From positions 930,001 through 994,000 of the forward strand of contig WTXI01000002.1 of assembly GCA_022376515.1 (NCBI GenBank): a stretch of 64,000 nucleotides of DNA, given 5' to 3'. The first letter of the stretch is position 1. Every line of letters starts with the position of its first letter. This DNA is from Lactifluus volemus. Its lineage: Eukaryota > Basidiomycota > Agaricomycetes > Russulales > Russulaceae. Shown here piece by piece: positions 10,853-23,301 of this stretch. A program made the translations under genes and the position numbers. Below the pieces are notes generated by a model. That model did no database searches. It was not told where the DNA came from and saw only the letters and a program-made list of their open reading frames with translations.

Positions 10853-11899
10853 GCAGAGCGCGGCGGCCGTCGTGCGTTATGTTTCGCGTGAAGTGCACCT
10901 ACTAGTATAAGACATGTGGAAGCGGTGGTGTGGGATGGGCCTTCAGCTTCAGTGTTGGCGTTTTGGTGGCGGTTAGCATGAACGCAGTTCAGGTGCCATA
11001 CTACGCGAATCTGCAATTATAATGGCAATTATAAAGTGCGATCAACGGATGTGATAGAGCGAGACGTTGGGGCGTCTGTCAGTCAATTTCATCATCATGA
11101 TAACATGCTTGCGCCACGCGGCGAACGCCTCACACGTTAGCAGACTACAGACTAGGCCTAAAAACACTAAATACGCTATTTGATACAATCCGTCTCCCCT
11201 CAGGAGTGACAAGCACAGCATGGCCTCAATGATTGGGGCCCTCCACATCACGTCCTATTTCCCCAGTCGAGTCTCACGAGATCTTCTTGGGTCAGATCAA
11301 CCGTCTAAGGCAAAAACCCGTCATCTCGATGCATTGTGCCAGTGTCTCGTATATGCGAAGTGAAATATTGTGGAATCTTTTTCCACATCATTTTTTGTCG
11401 ACGCCACTCGCCCAAGGCCTAGGTTGTACATCGCTTGCCAGTACGGACCGGAGAATACGCTTTGGCTCTTTGCTTTGTGTCCGTTTCTACCCAGATCCGA
11501 ACCCGCTTGTGTCCCTTGTACAGGTCCGCTGAAGTAAGTACAATAAAGCTCATTGAAAGGATGAAGACACACCGCCTTTCGCTAAACCTTGTGGGGAATC
11601 TTCCGGGTGGATGTTGAAGCCTTCAAAGGGCCTTTCACGTCAGCTACACAGAGAACACGAGGCATACAATCGCAGTCGGCTAAACGCGTCTCGGCAAGCG
11701 TGCAGGGGCAGACAGACAACAGCATGATCAAAGCTGAATGGGCGTCTCGGCCCTGCGAGGACTTCGTTATGATGGCAACTGTGGACCCACGCTCGTGAAT
11801 GGGGCTCTGCCTTGGAAGCGCCGGTACCTCATAAAAGACCAGGCCCGCTTTTCCCTCCACAAAGGTTCACCCTCTGTACCTACATCCACGACAACGGAA
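10853..11899. other. Gene-free stretch
   Basis: Short open frames only, with no recognisable motif. It probably holds the CPD1 3' flank and the promoter of the next gene. Confidence 0.45.
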
Positions 11900-12668
11900 A
11901 TGTCTTCCACCATAGCTTCTTCCACTCATGACACTTGGATTCCCTTTTCCCTATCGCCAGATCCCCTCCCACTGAGGAGGATATACTTCTATGGTCCGAT
12001 TTCACGCCAACGCACAACCTTCCGTTGTGCAGGACCGTTTCTGGGCATCCTGTGAGCATGGTCTCTGGGATATTGAAGGTTACTCACGTTTCCGTGTCAC
12101 AGGATGTCTACACGGTACATAATTTGGCAACGAGACCAACCCGGTGCACATTCCCCAATGTGATGCGGCGCAGCATACACTCCCCCGCAACATCTATCTA
12201 GAGGGTCTTTGGACAGGCCAGACGATCAAGTATGTAACGCTTTATCATCGGCTGAGGATCAGCTTACTTGTTGTGTTACAGGATCCTCGCCTCCTGGCTT
12301 GCGTCAACCCCCGTAAGTTCCAGGTTTTCTTCTCTCATGTCCTTGTGTGACCCGCATAAAGCCCTGACGGACTCAAGTTCCGTCCCATCGCCGTTGGCGA
12401 TGCCCGTGGGCTGAGGACATTGCCTCCCCACTACCCAATACCTGGGGTGTATACCGTGAGTACTCGCGACACAAATCAAGAGCTCTGCTTACCTCAGACA
12501 ACAATAGGACCCATGCAAGTGGCTCCACGACGGCGCCAATTTCCACCTGAACTGTCTGGCCCGAAAATCCAGGCCAGTTCGACCACATGTCCCCCTTCTT
12601 TGCCAGCACGCGGCTGGGATGGGCAACTGCACCGGATATGGTGCAGGTTTATCGATTACACCAAATAG
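11900..12668 (+). CDS. Hypothetical, fragmented exons; possibly the N-terminal part of the next zinc-finger gene
   Basis: An ATG at 11900 starts a readable stretch (SSTHDTWIPFSLSPDPLP). It continues in shifted frames as TEEDILLWSDFTPTHN, then VVQDRFWASCEHGLWDIEG, then HIPQCDAAQHTLPRNIYLEG, ILASWLAS and LKFRPIAVGDARGLR. Clear GT-AG introns occur at about 12229-12280 and 12313-12359. The composition is protein-like, but there are at least two frame changes and one in-frame stop before 12130. I do not recognise a family. It may be the 5' end of the C2H2 gene that follows on the same strand. Boundaries are approximate. Confidence 0.35.
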
Positions 12669-13054
12669 GGGGCTGTGCATGTGCGTTTCTTCTGCTTGCT
12701 TCCTGTTTATGGGCGACATATTCAATTTCGCTGACACTGGAATGACAGGTATCCGCAGAGGTGGTCAACTGCACAGCCCCACTCTTGATGGGCAGCCGCT
12801 GAGTGCTGGCCCTGCGACTCATCCCCCACCAGGCGTGCAGTGCCGGGACAATCCTGGCAACGCCTCGTGGGGATGAGATACCTAATGATGCAGTCAGTGT
12901 GATGATGGACATCACACAAGAAGAGCAAGCGCAAGATGGGCACGACTGGGGTTCTGGGGGGGCAGGAACTACAAGTAGACCCGCAAAAACCTGTCACCAG
13001 GACCCAGTAGTATAATGGTAAATCCAAGATGGGGGACACGGAGCGGAGAGGCTC

Positions 13055-13738
13055 GTGTCCACGACGGCACAAGGAGTTTACCATCAACCACTGCCGGGAC
13101 CGAGTGCCCAGCAGGCGTTGGTGGGGACTACTGCGCCAGGACAGCTGACTTGGGTTGAGGAGAGTGTAGTTGGAGGATCGTGGCACCACCACAGCAGCGT
13201 GGTGCAGAAGGAGGTGGAGGTACAGAGCACCGAGCCCGACGGAGAGGGCGAGAATGCGAGTGACGAGCTGTTCTGGGTCCCGAGAAGGCTGGATGCACGA
13301 CACCGGGCGCTGCTGGTGGCCACACCCTCCGACTGGCAGCGCAAGGCGTCGACGAGCTGAAGTGTCGACTCTGCCCGGGCGCGGATTTCAGCGACTGGGA
13401 AGACTACAAGAGACACTGCGACACATCAGAGTCCACCCGCGAAGATATCGTACTGCGGCCACTGCGGGGACTTCTTCGCGCGCAACGACGCGCTGAAGCG
13501 ACACCGCGAAAACGGCCCCCAGAATGCATCTGCACGACGGCGGAAGTCGCAAAGGTCAAGCGCACAGAGACAGCTCGGGTCTTCGAGGAGTTCAAGGTGG
13601 AACTGGAGCGCTGTTTAACGACGGACGAGGAGATACCGCCGTCGTTTGCCCGGACTATCAAGGACATGTTTCCCGACTCGTCAAAGAGAGGTAGCAGGGA
13701 GCAGAGCCGCAAGCGGAAATCCCGGGCTGGACATTAGT
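13055..13738 (+). CDS. C2H2 zinc-finger protein, several frame breaks
   Basis: The recognisable core reads DELKCRLCPGADFSDWEDYK with RHCDTSES, then (other frame) KISYCGHCGDFFARNDALKR with HREN, then (back) RPPECICTTAEVAKVKRTET and a tail FARTIKDMFPDSSKRGSREQ ending at 13738. The two fingers (C-x2-C...H-x-C and C-x2-C-x12-H-x3-H) and the basic tail resemble a C2H2 family common in Agaricomycetes, probably DNA-binding and nuclear. The frame shifts once before CRLCP (near 13345) and twice around the second finger (near 13430 and 13510). Upstream, QLTWVEESVVGGSWHHHSSV looks like the acidic/His-rich part of the same family. The true start may lie further 5'. Confidence 0.6.
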
Positions 13739-15225
13739 TAGTATTAGTTCTTACCTTTTTCTTCTTCTCCCTACTCGCTGGTCCTACTGTGATGAGTAGT
13801 CGCAGTGTGGCGCCATGGACGATTATTTCCCTATTTGTTTGCCTTGCTTTTGCTTGTAGTCTTCAGTTCCAGTTTGTCTCCTTTGGACCTCTGCATATAT
13901 ATACGGCGAGATTTCTCGATTGGCTGTGAAACTGGTGTCCCGCTACGCACTATCCCCATCTTTCTAGCAGCCCTGCCGAACAGCTGCTGCTGAGAACCCT
14001 GTACCACACACAAACCGCGGGATTCCGCATGTAAGCGAGCTTGAAGCGATAGAAAAAAAAAATTGGACGAGACGAACGGATATAGAAACAAACGATCGAT
14101 GGATTATTGCGGTATCGGATAACTTTATAGAAGCCGCGTGGACTTGGCATGGTGGCGAAACACTTTCTTGCCACGCTGCCGCAACGTGAGTGAGTCAGAT
14201 GCAACATTAAAACTACCGAAGACATGCCACTTCTCCCACAACGAAAGATACACAGCATGATCCCTGCATGCGATCACACACGCGTGCTACTAGTAGTAAT
14301 TTGCGCATAAAACACACATAGAGTCCGCCACAAGCCCTGCCGGATCAAGAGTTATTATTGGAAGTCTTCCGAGACAGACCCTGACACAAGAGTCTACGCG
14401 ACGCATTCATTATTGACGAGAGGGGGGGGAAGGTGAAAGATGGAAAGAAGAGGAAGTAAACGCGCGCCCATCGATTAGGAAGGGCCAGCAAGACGCGTCG
14501 GCGTCAAAACTTGAATTGGGTAAAATTCCTTCCGTGAAGCAAAAAAACGATCACAATTATTTTTTTAGCGAAAACACGACGACGGATGGCGATGGATTGG
14601 GCCTTCTCTGATATAGCGTGTGTAGGTTTTGAGCATCATTGAAAAGGTGCTTTTTTTTTTTGGCGTGCACAGACACTGGCAGACACAAATCATGAGTCGC
14701 GTGTAAAATGCCGATTATGCGAGTGTCGCGCGTGTCGATCATGCTCCGCCGTGCGTCGTACGACGCTACACAGGTGAATATTGTCCACTCCCTCCATACT
14801 TGCCTCAGTCATCCCCGATGGGGGTGATGCTACCCAATGGACCTCCTATAGCTAAACGGCCGCCGCGGCGCTGGCTTACAGGCCTGTTCTCGAGAACCCA
14901 GGCTTGAAATTTGAGTGATCTTCTTCTCCAATCTCCAATGGTGTCTCCAAGGAAGTGTAGATGAGACCGTCATCAGTCCACGTGTCAGCTAAAAGTTCTA
15001 GACGGGACAACCTGTGTCAATATAGACTGCGTTTTGTGCTCAAGTTCAGACATACTGGTAATATATCGCATTTATTATGCTAGGTACGAAAGTCTTGTGG
15101 TACTAATCCGGTGGTTGCGCTGCAACCGAAATCACTCCATGCGAAAACCAGAAGTACGTAGTAGTTATGATACAGTGATATGGTGTGTTGTGCTACAGAA
15201 GTTGTCTAAGGGATGGATTATGGAT
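13739..15225. other. Gene-free stretch between convergent genes
   Basis: AT-rich patches and homopolymer runs, with no coding exon recognised on either strand. It holds the 3' flanks of the C2H2 gene (+) and of the arrestin-like gene (-). Confidence 0.5.
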
Positions 15226-17204
15226 TTAAAAAGGCTGAAAAAAAAAATAAAGATTTGTTATATGACAAATACGAGTAAAGAAAGAGTTCAAAGAGCGGCG
15301 GCGCGAGTGTCGTGAACATTTGAGGACGAACTTGAAAATCAGAGAGCAGACACGAGGTTTCGGATGATGATGTCCGTCTTCCTCGTCGACATCATCCAGA
15401 GTCGAGGATGAGGAAGCCGGAGAAGCCGTGTAGAGAGGCAAGGGTATCGAATCGTCGTACTTGGCATCTCCATTAGGGTAGAATAGTTGCGAGTACGGGG
15501 GAAGCTCAGGTGTATGGTACGGTGCGTCGTGGGCATAGTGACGGGGACGACGGAGGAAGAAGAAGAATCGGACGAAGACAGGCGGTCTGGCGATGGAGAC
15601 GGAGAATTTGGGGAATCGGTGCGTGACGGTGCGCCGCGGAGACGAACAAAGTTGAGAGGGAGACTAAAGGAGAGCGAGAGGTTGCGGCAGGTTCCGAATC
15701 GCCCGCGTCGTACACAAATGTCGCGACGACGCGTATCGAATGCCTGACGCCGAACAACGGGCCCTGCGAGGTCGTTCGGAGGTGAGGGATCCCCGTCCAC
15801 TCAAAATTCTCGTCCTTGCCCTTTGGTAACGTCTGTGCATATGGAACATTGACTTCGACCGTGAGCCACGGTGCCTGACGCAGGCCTTCAGCGCACTTGC
15901 TGGCGTGTTCCCCCTTTTCAAGGGGAACATCGATGTAGTTGAACCCCGGGGGGAGGAGCGAGTGGACGTCATCGAAGGTAAATTGGAATGGAGACCCTAG
16001 CAGACCGACGTCATAAAAACCAGCCACGGGGTGTGGACTACGCAAGGCTTTGTGTGGTGGTTGTTCCTTCTGACGGGGAATTGGATAGCGTGTCGCATAT
16101 TCGCTCAAAGCTGAACTAGAAGCACGAGTTTAGCGTTGAGGGCATCTCCTTGAACGGATCACAGGAGGGAAAAACGTACCTGTATTGATCGATCTGAAGT
16201 AGATGAAGAGACAGGTGTGAGACGCGAAGCTTAGAGGCTTGGTCGTCGGACAAAGACGGCGTCCGGACACTGAGGGAGAACGGAAATCGTTCCCCGTCCA
16301 CGCTAACACATTCCGGGACAGAGGCCAACATCTCGATCTTGGATATAATATCCTCGGGTATCGGCGGCCGTTGGTTCTCCGAACGCACTTCCTGCCCTGT
16401 CGCCCTAACGGAATATACCGCAGGACCATACGATGTCGCGCTCTGTGGGAACGCGAACCGGTTCAGCTGTACGGGGCACGGCCTGGCGTGAGCGACTTTG
16501 TTTCTGAGGAAAACGGGGAGCAGAGAGCGGAGAGCCAAATCGGGCCGTGGTGCGCGTCTTCTCCCACGTTGGCGTATTTCATCGTGGCGTAGAGGTTGTA
16601 CTGCGTGCCTGACACCCCTGTCTGCAATCTCCGTAGAGGTCGCTCGCGGGAAGCCAGCCCGGGATGGGGAGATCGAACATGACGTGCCAGGTGGAGGAGG
16701 GCTGGTCTCCAGAGTCCTCCCCACCTTCGTTGCTCAATTCGACGGTCGATTTCGAGACAGTTCTCTTGAGATGGAACAAAGTCGGACGGCGAAGTAACCG
16801 GCGGTTTCTGTCGCGACGAGCTCGGCCTGACCCTCGAATGTGATGACCAGAGACCGGAGGAGAATGCGGACGGCACGTCGTCGCTCAAACACGGATTGGG
16901 AACAAGTCAAGGAGATGGATACATGGCCAGAAAGCGAATAGGCGGATCTGTTTGTCGTCGTCCCGTGAATGAGGTGGCACCATTTGGGAGGGGTATAGCA
17001 GTCACTCACGATGCATCGGGGGGTCCAAGTAGGTCCAAAGACGAAGATGACGGATGTATTTCCAACTTGATAGTCATAGCGGGGACTTCGGGAGATCAGC
17101 ACAGAGCATGTTTCATAGCGAGCGTTATTATACGAAAAGGATGGCCGAGTCAGGGTCTGCCCGGTCAGGCGCATACGTGAAAGAAGCGTCGAAAAGAAGA
17201 ACAA
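15226..17204 (-). CDS. Arrestin-like (alpha-arrestin) adaptor protein
   Basis: The arrestin N-domain is visible from the minus strand: YSLSGHVSISL, then RILLRSLVITFEGQAELVAT, then ETAGYFAVRLCSISRELSRN. Next come HVMFDLPIPGWLPASD and TQYNLYATMKYANVGED. The C-domain contains LTVEVNVPYAQTLPKGKDEN, WTGIPHLRTTSQGPLFGVRH and SIRVVATFVYD. Near the end, ELPPYSQLFYPNGD carries an LPxY motif of the kind arrestins use to bind Rsp5/Nedd4 ubiquitin ligases. The expected role is directing ubiquitination of plasma-membrane cargo. A frame change occurs near 15680 between the last arrestin strand and the LPxY tail. The 5' exon and start codon are not resolved, and the stop at 15226 is provisional. Confidence 0.75.
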
Positions 17205-17725
17205 AGTCTGAGACAGCCGAGGGACACAGTGCCGACCGGAGAGCGTTCCGGAGTTAGTTTATTGGCACTGACTTCAAGGGGGGATTTGTCTTGTCTGCTG
17301 GGGGGTATTCCGCTTGTTCCTCACAACTGGCTCTGCCTTTAGCCCTGCTTTTCTGAGAACAAGAGGCGCTGACCAAGCCTGCCTTCATGCCATGGTGACA
17401 TTTACTGTCCACACACCCGCTCCTCATCGATCCGCGTAGACGTAGTTCTAATAGCGGTGTCTGCTTGGATCAAATTATTATGCAGAGGAGACGAAACGAA
17501 ATGAACATCATCAAGTGCCGCAATGCGTTGGCACTGGCACGCGTGCCAAGGTACGTTACGTAACATCGTATTTTACCACATTTGTGCCCATTTCGCTCAC
17601 ACAGTAACGATCAATTTTTGTGTATATGACGGGATTCTCAGCTTGCAGGTCCAGGCAGTTGCGGCGCGCGCCATGAGAATAGGAAGCACAAAAAATATTT
17701 TTCCAACAAACATCGGTGCACATTC
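17205..17725. other. Intergenic: arrestin 5' flank and BRX1 3' flank
   Basis: No gene recognised. It should contain the arrestin promoter and possibly a short missing first exon. Confidence 0.4.
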
Positions 17726-18941
17726 TCAGCCAAACACCTTTGCCACTCCAAGCGGGTCCTCCTCACGTTTCGTTCGATTTGGCGAGTGACACGTTCCCGC
17801 TCTGCCAGCTTACGGTCCTTGTACTTGTCCCCCTTCTCTTTTCGGATCGCCGACCTGACAAGCGCAGGAGATACGAATTCTGCGTCTTTGCTTTAGAGAG
17901 AAAAAAAAATACAAGGACCTCGTCGCGACGGGGGGGGGGAAGGCTGCGTACCTGGGTTGGCAAATACAGTCGCCCCACCAAAGGCACCCTCAAAAATGCG
18001 GATGGGCGTGAGCACAAAGCGCGGGCCGATTTCGACGAGCGACATCTCTGGTGGACCATTCGGTTGCAGAGGATCCTTCTCGATTATCTAACCCGGCAAA
18101 GAAATAAATAAATAATGCGTTCGTTTGGATTCACAAGTACGTGCTCGAACCTGAAAATTTCGGAACCAGATCTTGGAATCGAGGATGGAGAACGTGAGGA
18201 TGTGGTCGATGAAAGGTTTAGTTCTCCTAGCCTGTGCCGGAACGCCGAATATCTGTTATTTTTTTTACCACCACACAAATACCATGAGTACTTGGGAGAG
18301 CGAAGAGAGATATGAACCAGCGAGACTCACATGCGTGAACAATTCCTTGGTTAGCCGACCCCACTCTGTCTCCTCAAAGGCGGCATCGAAGCTCACGATT
18401 CCTCGACTGCCTTTGAGACAATTCCCCGTCATCTTGAGCTCGTCCATCGTGTGCACGTTCTGCACGTGTAGCTTGACGCTCGGCCCATTTGGCGTTTTGG
18501 CCGCCCAGAGGTACAGATCCTCGTGCCGACGCGCCTCAAAGTAGAGCGCGTTGTTGCACGAGTGGAGATCCGCCAGTTCGGGCAACAGGTGCAGGTGATT
18601 CTTTGAATCGAGTTTTGAATCTGCCAAAGGGTGTACGTGCGCCCTTTTTCTCAGTTATACAGTTTTGGACACGCGTGTGTGACGGAATTGGGTGCTCGAC
18701 CACACATACCTTTTTTAACGTGCGGAAGTAGTACCTCGAGGTCATTCATAAGATGCCGCATGCGGTGCGTGATTCCACGCGAGGATAACATCAATACCCG
18801 TTGCTTGTTTTTTCTTTTCTTGATAGCAGTGGCTTGCGCATCGTCTTCTCCGTATGCACCCAAGTCTTCAGCTTTGCGCTTTCCCTTGTGCTTTCCCGTT
18901 ATCGTGATATCATGTTCATGAGGCTTAATCACTGGTGCCAT
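17726..18941 (-). CDS. BRX1: Ribosome biogenesis protein BRX1 (Brix domain)
   Basis: Exons 18941-18710, 18620-18331, 18252-18151, 18087-17952 and 17879-17726, all with GT-AG introns. The lysine-rich N terminus is followed by QRVLMLSSRGITHRMRHLMN, the Brix hallmark. Then come NALYFEARRHEDLYLWAAK, DELKMTGNCLKGSRGIVSFD, KPFIDHILTFSILDSKIWFR and MSLVEIGPRFVLTPIRIFEG. The protein acts in the nucleolus in 60S subunit assembly and is essential in yeast. At about 17765-17772 the frame breaks after QIER. One more A in the short A run would restore KREEDPLGVAKVFG and the stop at 17726-17728. That position in a normally essential single-copy gene points to a sequence error. Confidence 0.93.
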
Positions 18942-19512
18942 AATCAGGGGATTGTGTATACGGCCGTGTACAAAGAGCGGCAGTTGTGCTACTGTGCACG
19001 TGCACTGTGAACTTTTTGGCTTACGTCATTTGAAAAGTCTTGAGTTTAAAAAGCCCGAGATTGGGTACAGTTATGGAACATGAGGTATTAAAATCGAGTC
19101 TGTGTATGTCAACGCACGCAAAACGTGTCGCTGGTAGGTACGTGCTGGGAAATGTGAGGAATTGTGTTGGATGGGAAGGGGTGGAGATGTTGGGGGGATG
19201 GGGGGGTAGGGGTCTGTTATGCGATGTGAATAGGGATTCAGGTGGGACTTTTGGCTTCAAATAGGAAAAAGACGAATCGGGAACGGCGAGATCAAGGAAG
19301 GGCATTATCGTACAAAGGGGTGCAAAGAGACGACAAGAAAGACCGAAATAATGACGGAGCGAAGAGTATTTACACGGCGAAGATTACATATTCTGATGGC
19401 AACAGAGCTAAGGGGGATAACCGCCCACCGCCCGGACTTGCTTCTGTTTCTCCTGCTCCAGGCGCTGGGAATAGTTGGCAAGGTTTAAGTGACAGGGAGC
19501 GAAGGAGATAAA
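18942..19512. other. BRX1 promoter region and KH-gene 3' flank
   Basis: No coding exon recognised. A G-rich stretch lies at about 19170-19210. Confidence 0.45.
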
Positions 19513-20838
19513 TTAACACACGTGGTAGAGCAGTTGGACCGCCATTTGGATATTGGCTGGAGGCCCCGTGATGACTACCAGCCGTTCCCCTTCGCTGCCT
19601 CCTGGGGCTGACCCGACGGGACCCGCACCGGGTTCCATGATCTTGATCTGACTGGCACTCATATGTCTAATTTCGTTGATTTTGCTCCCACCTTTCCCAA
19701 TTATACACCCGACGAGATCATTCGGGATATAGATCTGTTGGGTTTGCAGCTGCTGCGCAGGATTGGTCACACCTTGCATGTAAGGGTTCGAGTAGCTGGA
19801 GCTGCCAGGAACATAGGATGAGCCAACATAACCGGTGGATCGCCTACTTGATGGTCTGTAAGATGAGTGCGAGCTGGATGGCATCCGTTCCTGTGCCTCG
19901 ATGAGGATGTTGCCAATGTAGTAGGTGGCGATGTGAATCGCATCGGCGACTCCCGCGACACTGAGGACCCGCTAAGGATAGTAAGGAGAGGGTGAGGATA
20001 GCACGGGGAAGGGAAGGGTTATCCTAGTTACACACACCTCAGTAGATCCGGGCAACATTCCCTCGCTTGCGTTGAGTCGTGCACCGGAAGCATCCTGGAT
20101 CTCCTTGATTTTCGAGCCCTGTTTGCCGATGACGGAACCCATGCGAGAGTTGGGGATCATGAATTTGATTGTGACAGCGCGGCTACCTGGCACTGATGGG
20201 ACGTCGAAAGGCTCATCGTTTATACGCCGCACGATGAGACCAAATGCCTAGTGAGATGATGAGAAGGAGTAGGATGTGGAATAAAAGACAAAGAGGAGGC
20301 TCACTTTTGAAACGGCATCAAGGGGCCCACTAACATTTAAGATGCGCTCAGGATTACCAGGGATGCTTTCGGATACCATTACACGGGCGCCGCTCTTCTC
20401 ACGAATCTCGTTGACGTGGGCACCACCTTTACCTATGATGATTGACGCGTCTTGAGTGACGATGAGGCATCGCATATGGATGTGAGCGGAAGGGGGAGAA
20501 ACTACTGTGGAAGAGATGGGACCGGCAGAGGTGGAGGCATTGGGGTGTAAAGAGGTGGGCATGGAGTTGCTCGATTCAGCACTAGCCTTTGCGGTGTCTG
20601 CAGTGGCAGAAATTGCGGAATCGGTTGCCGTAGTTGAAGCAGGATCTGTCATGTTTACGTCATTGGCCGCGGCCGATGCGAAAGTTGAAGTAAGATAAGT
20701 GTTACTGGTAGGAAGAGCGGATAGGTCATCTGAATGCGACACCGCGCCTGTGTTAGCGCGCTTATATTGTTTCGGCTGTTCGCTGTCGGATGGTGAACGA
20801 GAACGAGAACGTTTCCTATTGGAGTCAGACTCTGGCAT
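19513..20838 (-). CDS. Triple-KH-domain RNA-binding protein (Rnc1/PCBP-like)
   Basis: Exons 20838-20305, 20247-20038 and 19971-19513 give 1203 nt (400 aa) in one unbroken frame. KH1 (about residues 120-185) contains IIIGKGGAHVNEIREKSGA. KH2 (about 195-265) contains SVIGKQGSKIKEIQDASGA. KH3 (about 325-400) contains CIIGKGGSKINEIRHMSAS. Each has an intact GxxG loop. The N terminus has an RS-like segment (RKRSRSRSPSD) and a long Ala/Ser/Thr-rich linker. The layout matches fungal Rnc1/Hek2/Pbp2 and metazoan poly(C)-binding proteins, which regulate mRNA stability, localisation or splicing. The target RNAs are unknown. Confidence 0.92.
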
Positions 20839-21565
20839 TGCCGGGTTTTTTTTTTAGTGTACGACTCGATCAAAGATTCAGATACGGTGTGGGAGCGAGG
20901 GGCCAGTGGTACGGGAAAAAATTACACGAGGGAGAGTGGATTTGGGAGCGAATAGGCAAGTGAATATGAGGGGAAGTCTGGGGGATAGGATATGATTGGT
21001 GAGGGGAGAGTAGAGGGGAGATAGCGATGACATATTTCGTGGAATGCGCACCTTGAGAAAGCGATATAGAGAGGAGAGAGGAGGCGAGCAAAGACAAAGA
21101 CGGTGACTGGCTCACTTTGACTGACCGACTGACCTGGCTAGCGTGTAAGTACGCTTCCCTCTTTATTTTCTTTTTTTCTTTAATTTTTTTAATTCCTTTC
21201 AAGCTGCGGCAATTACCGATCACGCGCGCTCCGTTCCTATCCAACATGGGTAGCATCCGCCGAGAAATTAGATGTGATTCCGATTTAGAAAATGGACCAC
21301 CAAATAGTGCTCTCTTCTGGTACTATAGTTGAAATGGTAACGCTTTCGCGACCGACTGTAGAAGTGGAGAATGAGCGGCAACATCATTATTTAAATACAG
21401 CGACCAGATTAGGACTTTGAATACCGTCTTCCGTGTGCCACTTTATCTCCAAGGAGGAAAATACTGATACTTTGGACGTGTACTCCTCAGAGCACGTGAC
21501 ATGGGGTGGAATAAGCGGGGTTTTCGGACGCGTGTTGTGGACGCGTGTTGACCTCTTTCAAGATC
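20839..21565. promoter_or_regulatory. Divergent intergenic region between the KH-protein and Csm1 genes
   Basis: The genes on both sides start here (minus at 20838, plus at 21566). From about 20880 to 21110 the plus strand is strongly purine-rich (GGGAG, AGAGAGG), so the KH gene's own strand carries a long polypyrimidine tract. T-rich runs follow at 21160-21200. Such CT-rich tracts upstream of the start are common in fungal housekeeping promoters. The exact start sites cannot be seen. Confidence 0.5.
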
Positions 21566-23238
21566 ATGTCCTCCGACCCAGATGAGCTCGGTACACCTCT
21601 GTCATTTCAAAACATGTCACAACCTCGTTAATTATATTTATTCTTAGGTGGCTTTGACCCTTCCACTCCATATCAACCATCCAAGAAACGGAAAACACCT
21701 ACGTCGCGTCCTGCCCCTCCCGGTCCCACCGCGAAGCTTCCTAAAACCGCGACAAGTAGGCAACGCAAGTCCTCAAGAGACTCTCCTATGATCGTAGACG
21801 ACGACGATGATGATATTCCGGAGGTCGTCTTACCTGAACCGAGGGGAAAGGGCAAATCAAAGGTATCTCCATCTCCCGCGACCAATGGGAAGCCTGCATC
21901 GAAGAGCAAGGGAAAGGGAAAGGGAAAGGGCAAGGTGGATTCGACAGCAGTAAATGGTCAAAAGCCCCTCTCTGATCTGGTAGTTATCGACGAGCTCGAT
22001 GATGACGAACCACATGTGTCCAAGCCTGTGCCCTCCGCAAAGCATGCAAAGACACGCACACACGCGTCCGCCTCTCTGGAGGAAGGGGAGATTGCTTCCC
22101 CATCTGGACTTGAAAAGATGAAGGAGGAAAGAGACATGGTGCGCCACCCCCTTGCCTTAATTCAAGCCCAGATTTACCATTCCCCTGCAGTACAAAGCGA
22201 AGAGTGAACAGTTATCTGAAACCCTGCTCCAGTTGTACAGATAAGAAATACGGAACCAGAGGAACAGCTGGAATCCATAAAGCGCAGTATGAGGCGGCCT
22301 CAAGAGGTGCGTCACTGCCCCTAAGCCGCGCACTTCTCCATCTTGACACCGTCTCTAGCACAAGATGAGCTCATCAAGGAACTGACCACCCAGATTGCTC
22401 GCCTTACTCCCATGTTGAAGGAGGGTCGCACGTCAACCCTCCATTTCCTCACGCGTGAGGCGGCGGATGAAGAAAGGCGCTTGCTCGAGGAACGTTATGG
22501 AAAGGTTCAAGATGAGCTCAAACTGAAGGACACCATCATCAAGGACAAGGATTCCCACATCGCTGCTTTAAACGAGCGACGTACGTACCAGCGATGAAGC
22601 ACCTCCCTATACTAATCAGACATTACAGTGGAGACGACGCAAGCCGACCTGAAGGCAGAGATTGCTCACACGCAGTCATTGAGTAGAAACCCCAAGGGTC
22701 AGCGAGAGCCTCCAGCATCAGCCTTGCGCGGTCGTGCTGCCCCCGATACGCTGATCAATGACCCCAAGCATGGTGTCACGATTCGACTTTACGAGGACCT
22801 GACGAATCTTATCGTTTTGAGTGCCAAGATCCAGGAGAGCCCATACGCGCACCTGGGTGACCTGGAAGAGATTGTATACAAGTGTGTTTTCTCGCACATG
22901 AATACAGGTGAGCAATTTACGCCACGCGATCATACTTCTATCTGACACGATATCGTAGCAAGTCTCTCCTTCTGCTCACGTCCATGCATCAACCCAAGTC
23001 GTCGCCTGATTCAAACCGTTCCCCCCCTCCCATCAAAACTAAAGACGATCTTCAGCATATGGTACGATATACCCCCTTGGAATTAGACAAAGAGTCGCAG
23101 GAATATATTCAAAGGCTAGACTTTCTCGCGGATACCTTCACATTCGCCTATGACCAAATGGAGTTCTTTTTGAAAACGTTAAACGACCACTTCTCAGACC
23201 TCTCAGAGCGCGACGACTCGGCCATGACGGAAGGTTGA
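21566..23238 (+). CDS. CSM1: Monopolin-like chromosome segregation protein (Csm1/Pcs1 family)
   Basis: Exons: 21566-21590, 21648-22138, 22191-22306, 22359-22580, 22629 to about 22909, then about 22959-23238. The N half is disordered, with acidic and GKGKGKGK-type basic runs. A coiled coil follows (AQDELIKELTTQIARLTPML ... LKLKDTIIKDKDSHIAALNE). The C-terminal globular domain reads RLYEDLTNLIVLSAKIQES, CVFSHMNT, LELDKESQEYIQRLDFLAD and DQMEFFLKTLNDHFSDL, the Csm1/Pcs1 signature. The family clamps microtubule-binding sites at kinetochores and recruits factors to rDNA. Single-base frame breaks occur at about 22240, 22278 and 22975. Homology is clear across all three, which favours sequence errors. 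Confidence 0.85.
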
Positions 23239-23301
23239 TCTCCATTTCCCCTCAAGGTCCAAGCTCTTCTTCGTCAACTCCTAACTTATTTTGTACATCA
23301 T

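Noticed and set aside
14000..15000. Possible gene in the 1.5-kb spacer between C2H2 and arrestin
   Set aside because: Only short frames through homopolymers; no splice-joined protein-like segments were found.
20870..21256. 128-codon minus frame upstream of the KH-domain gene
   Set aside because: It is Ser/Leu/Pro-rich because of a CT-rich tract and looks like promoter sequence rather than protein.
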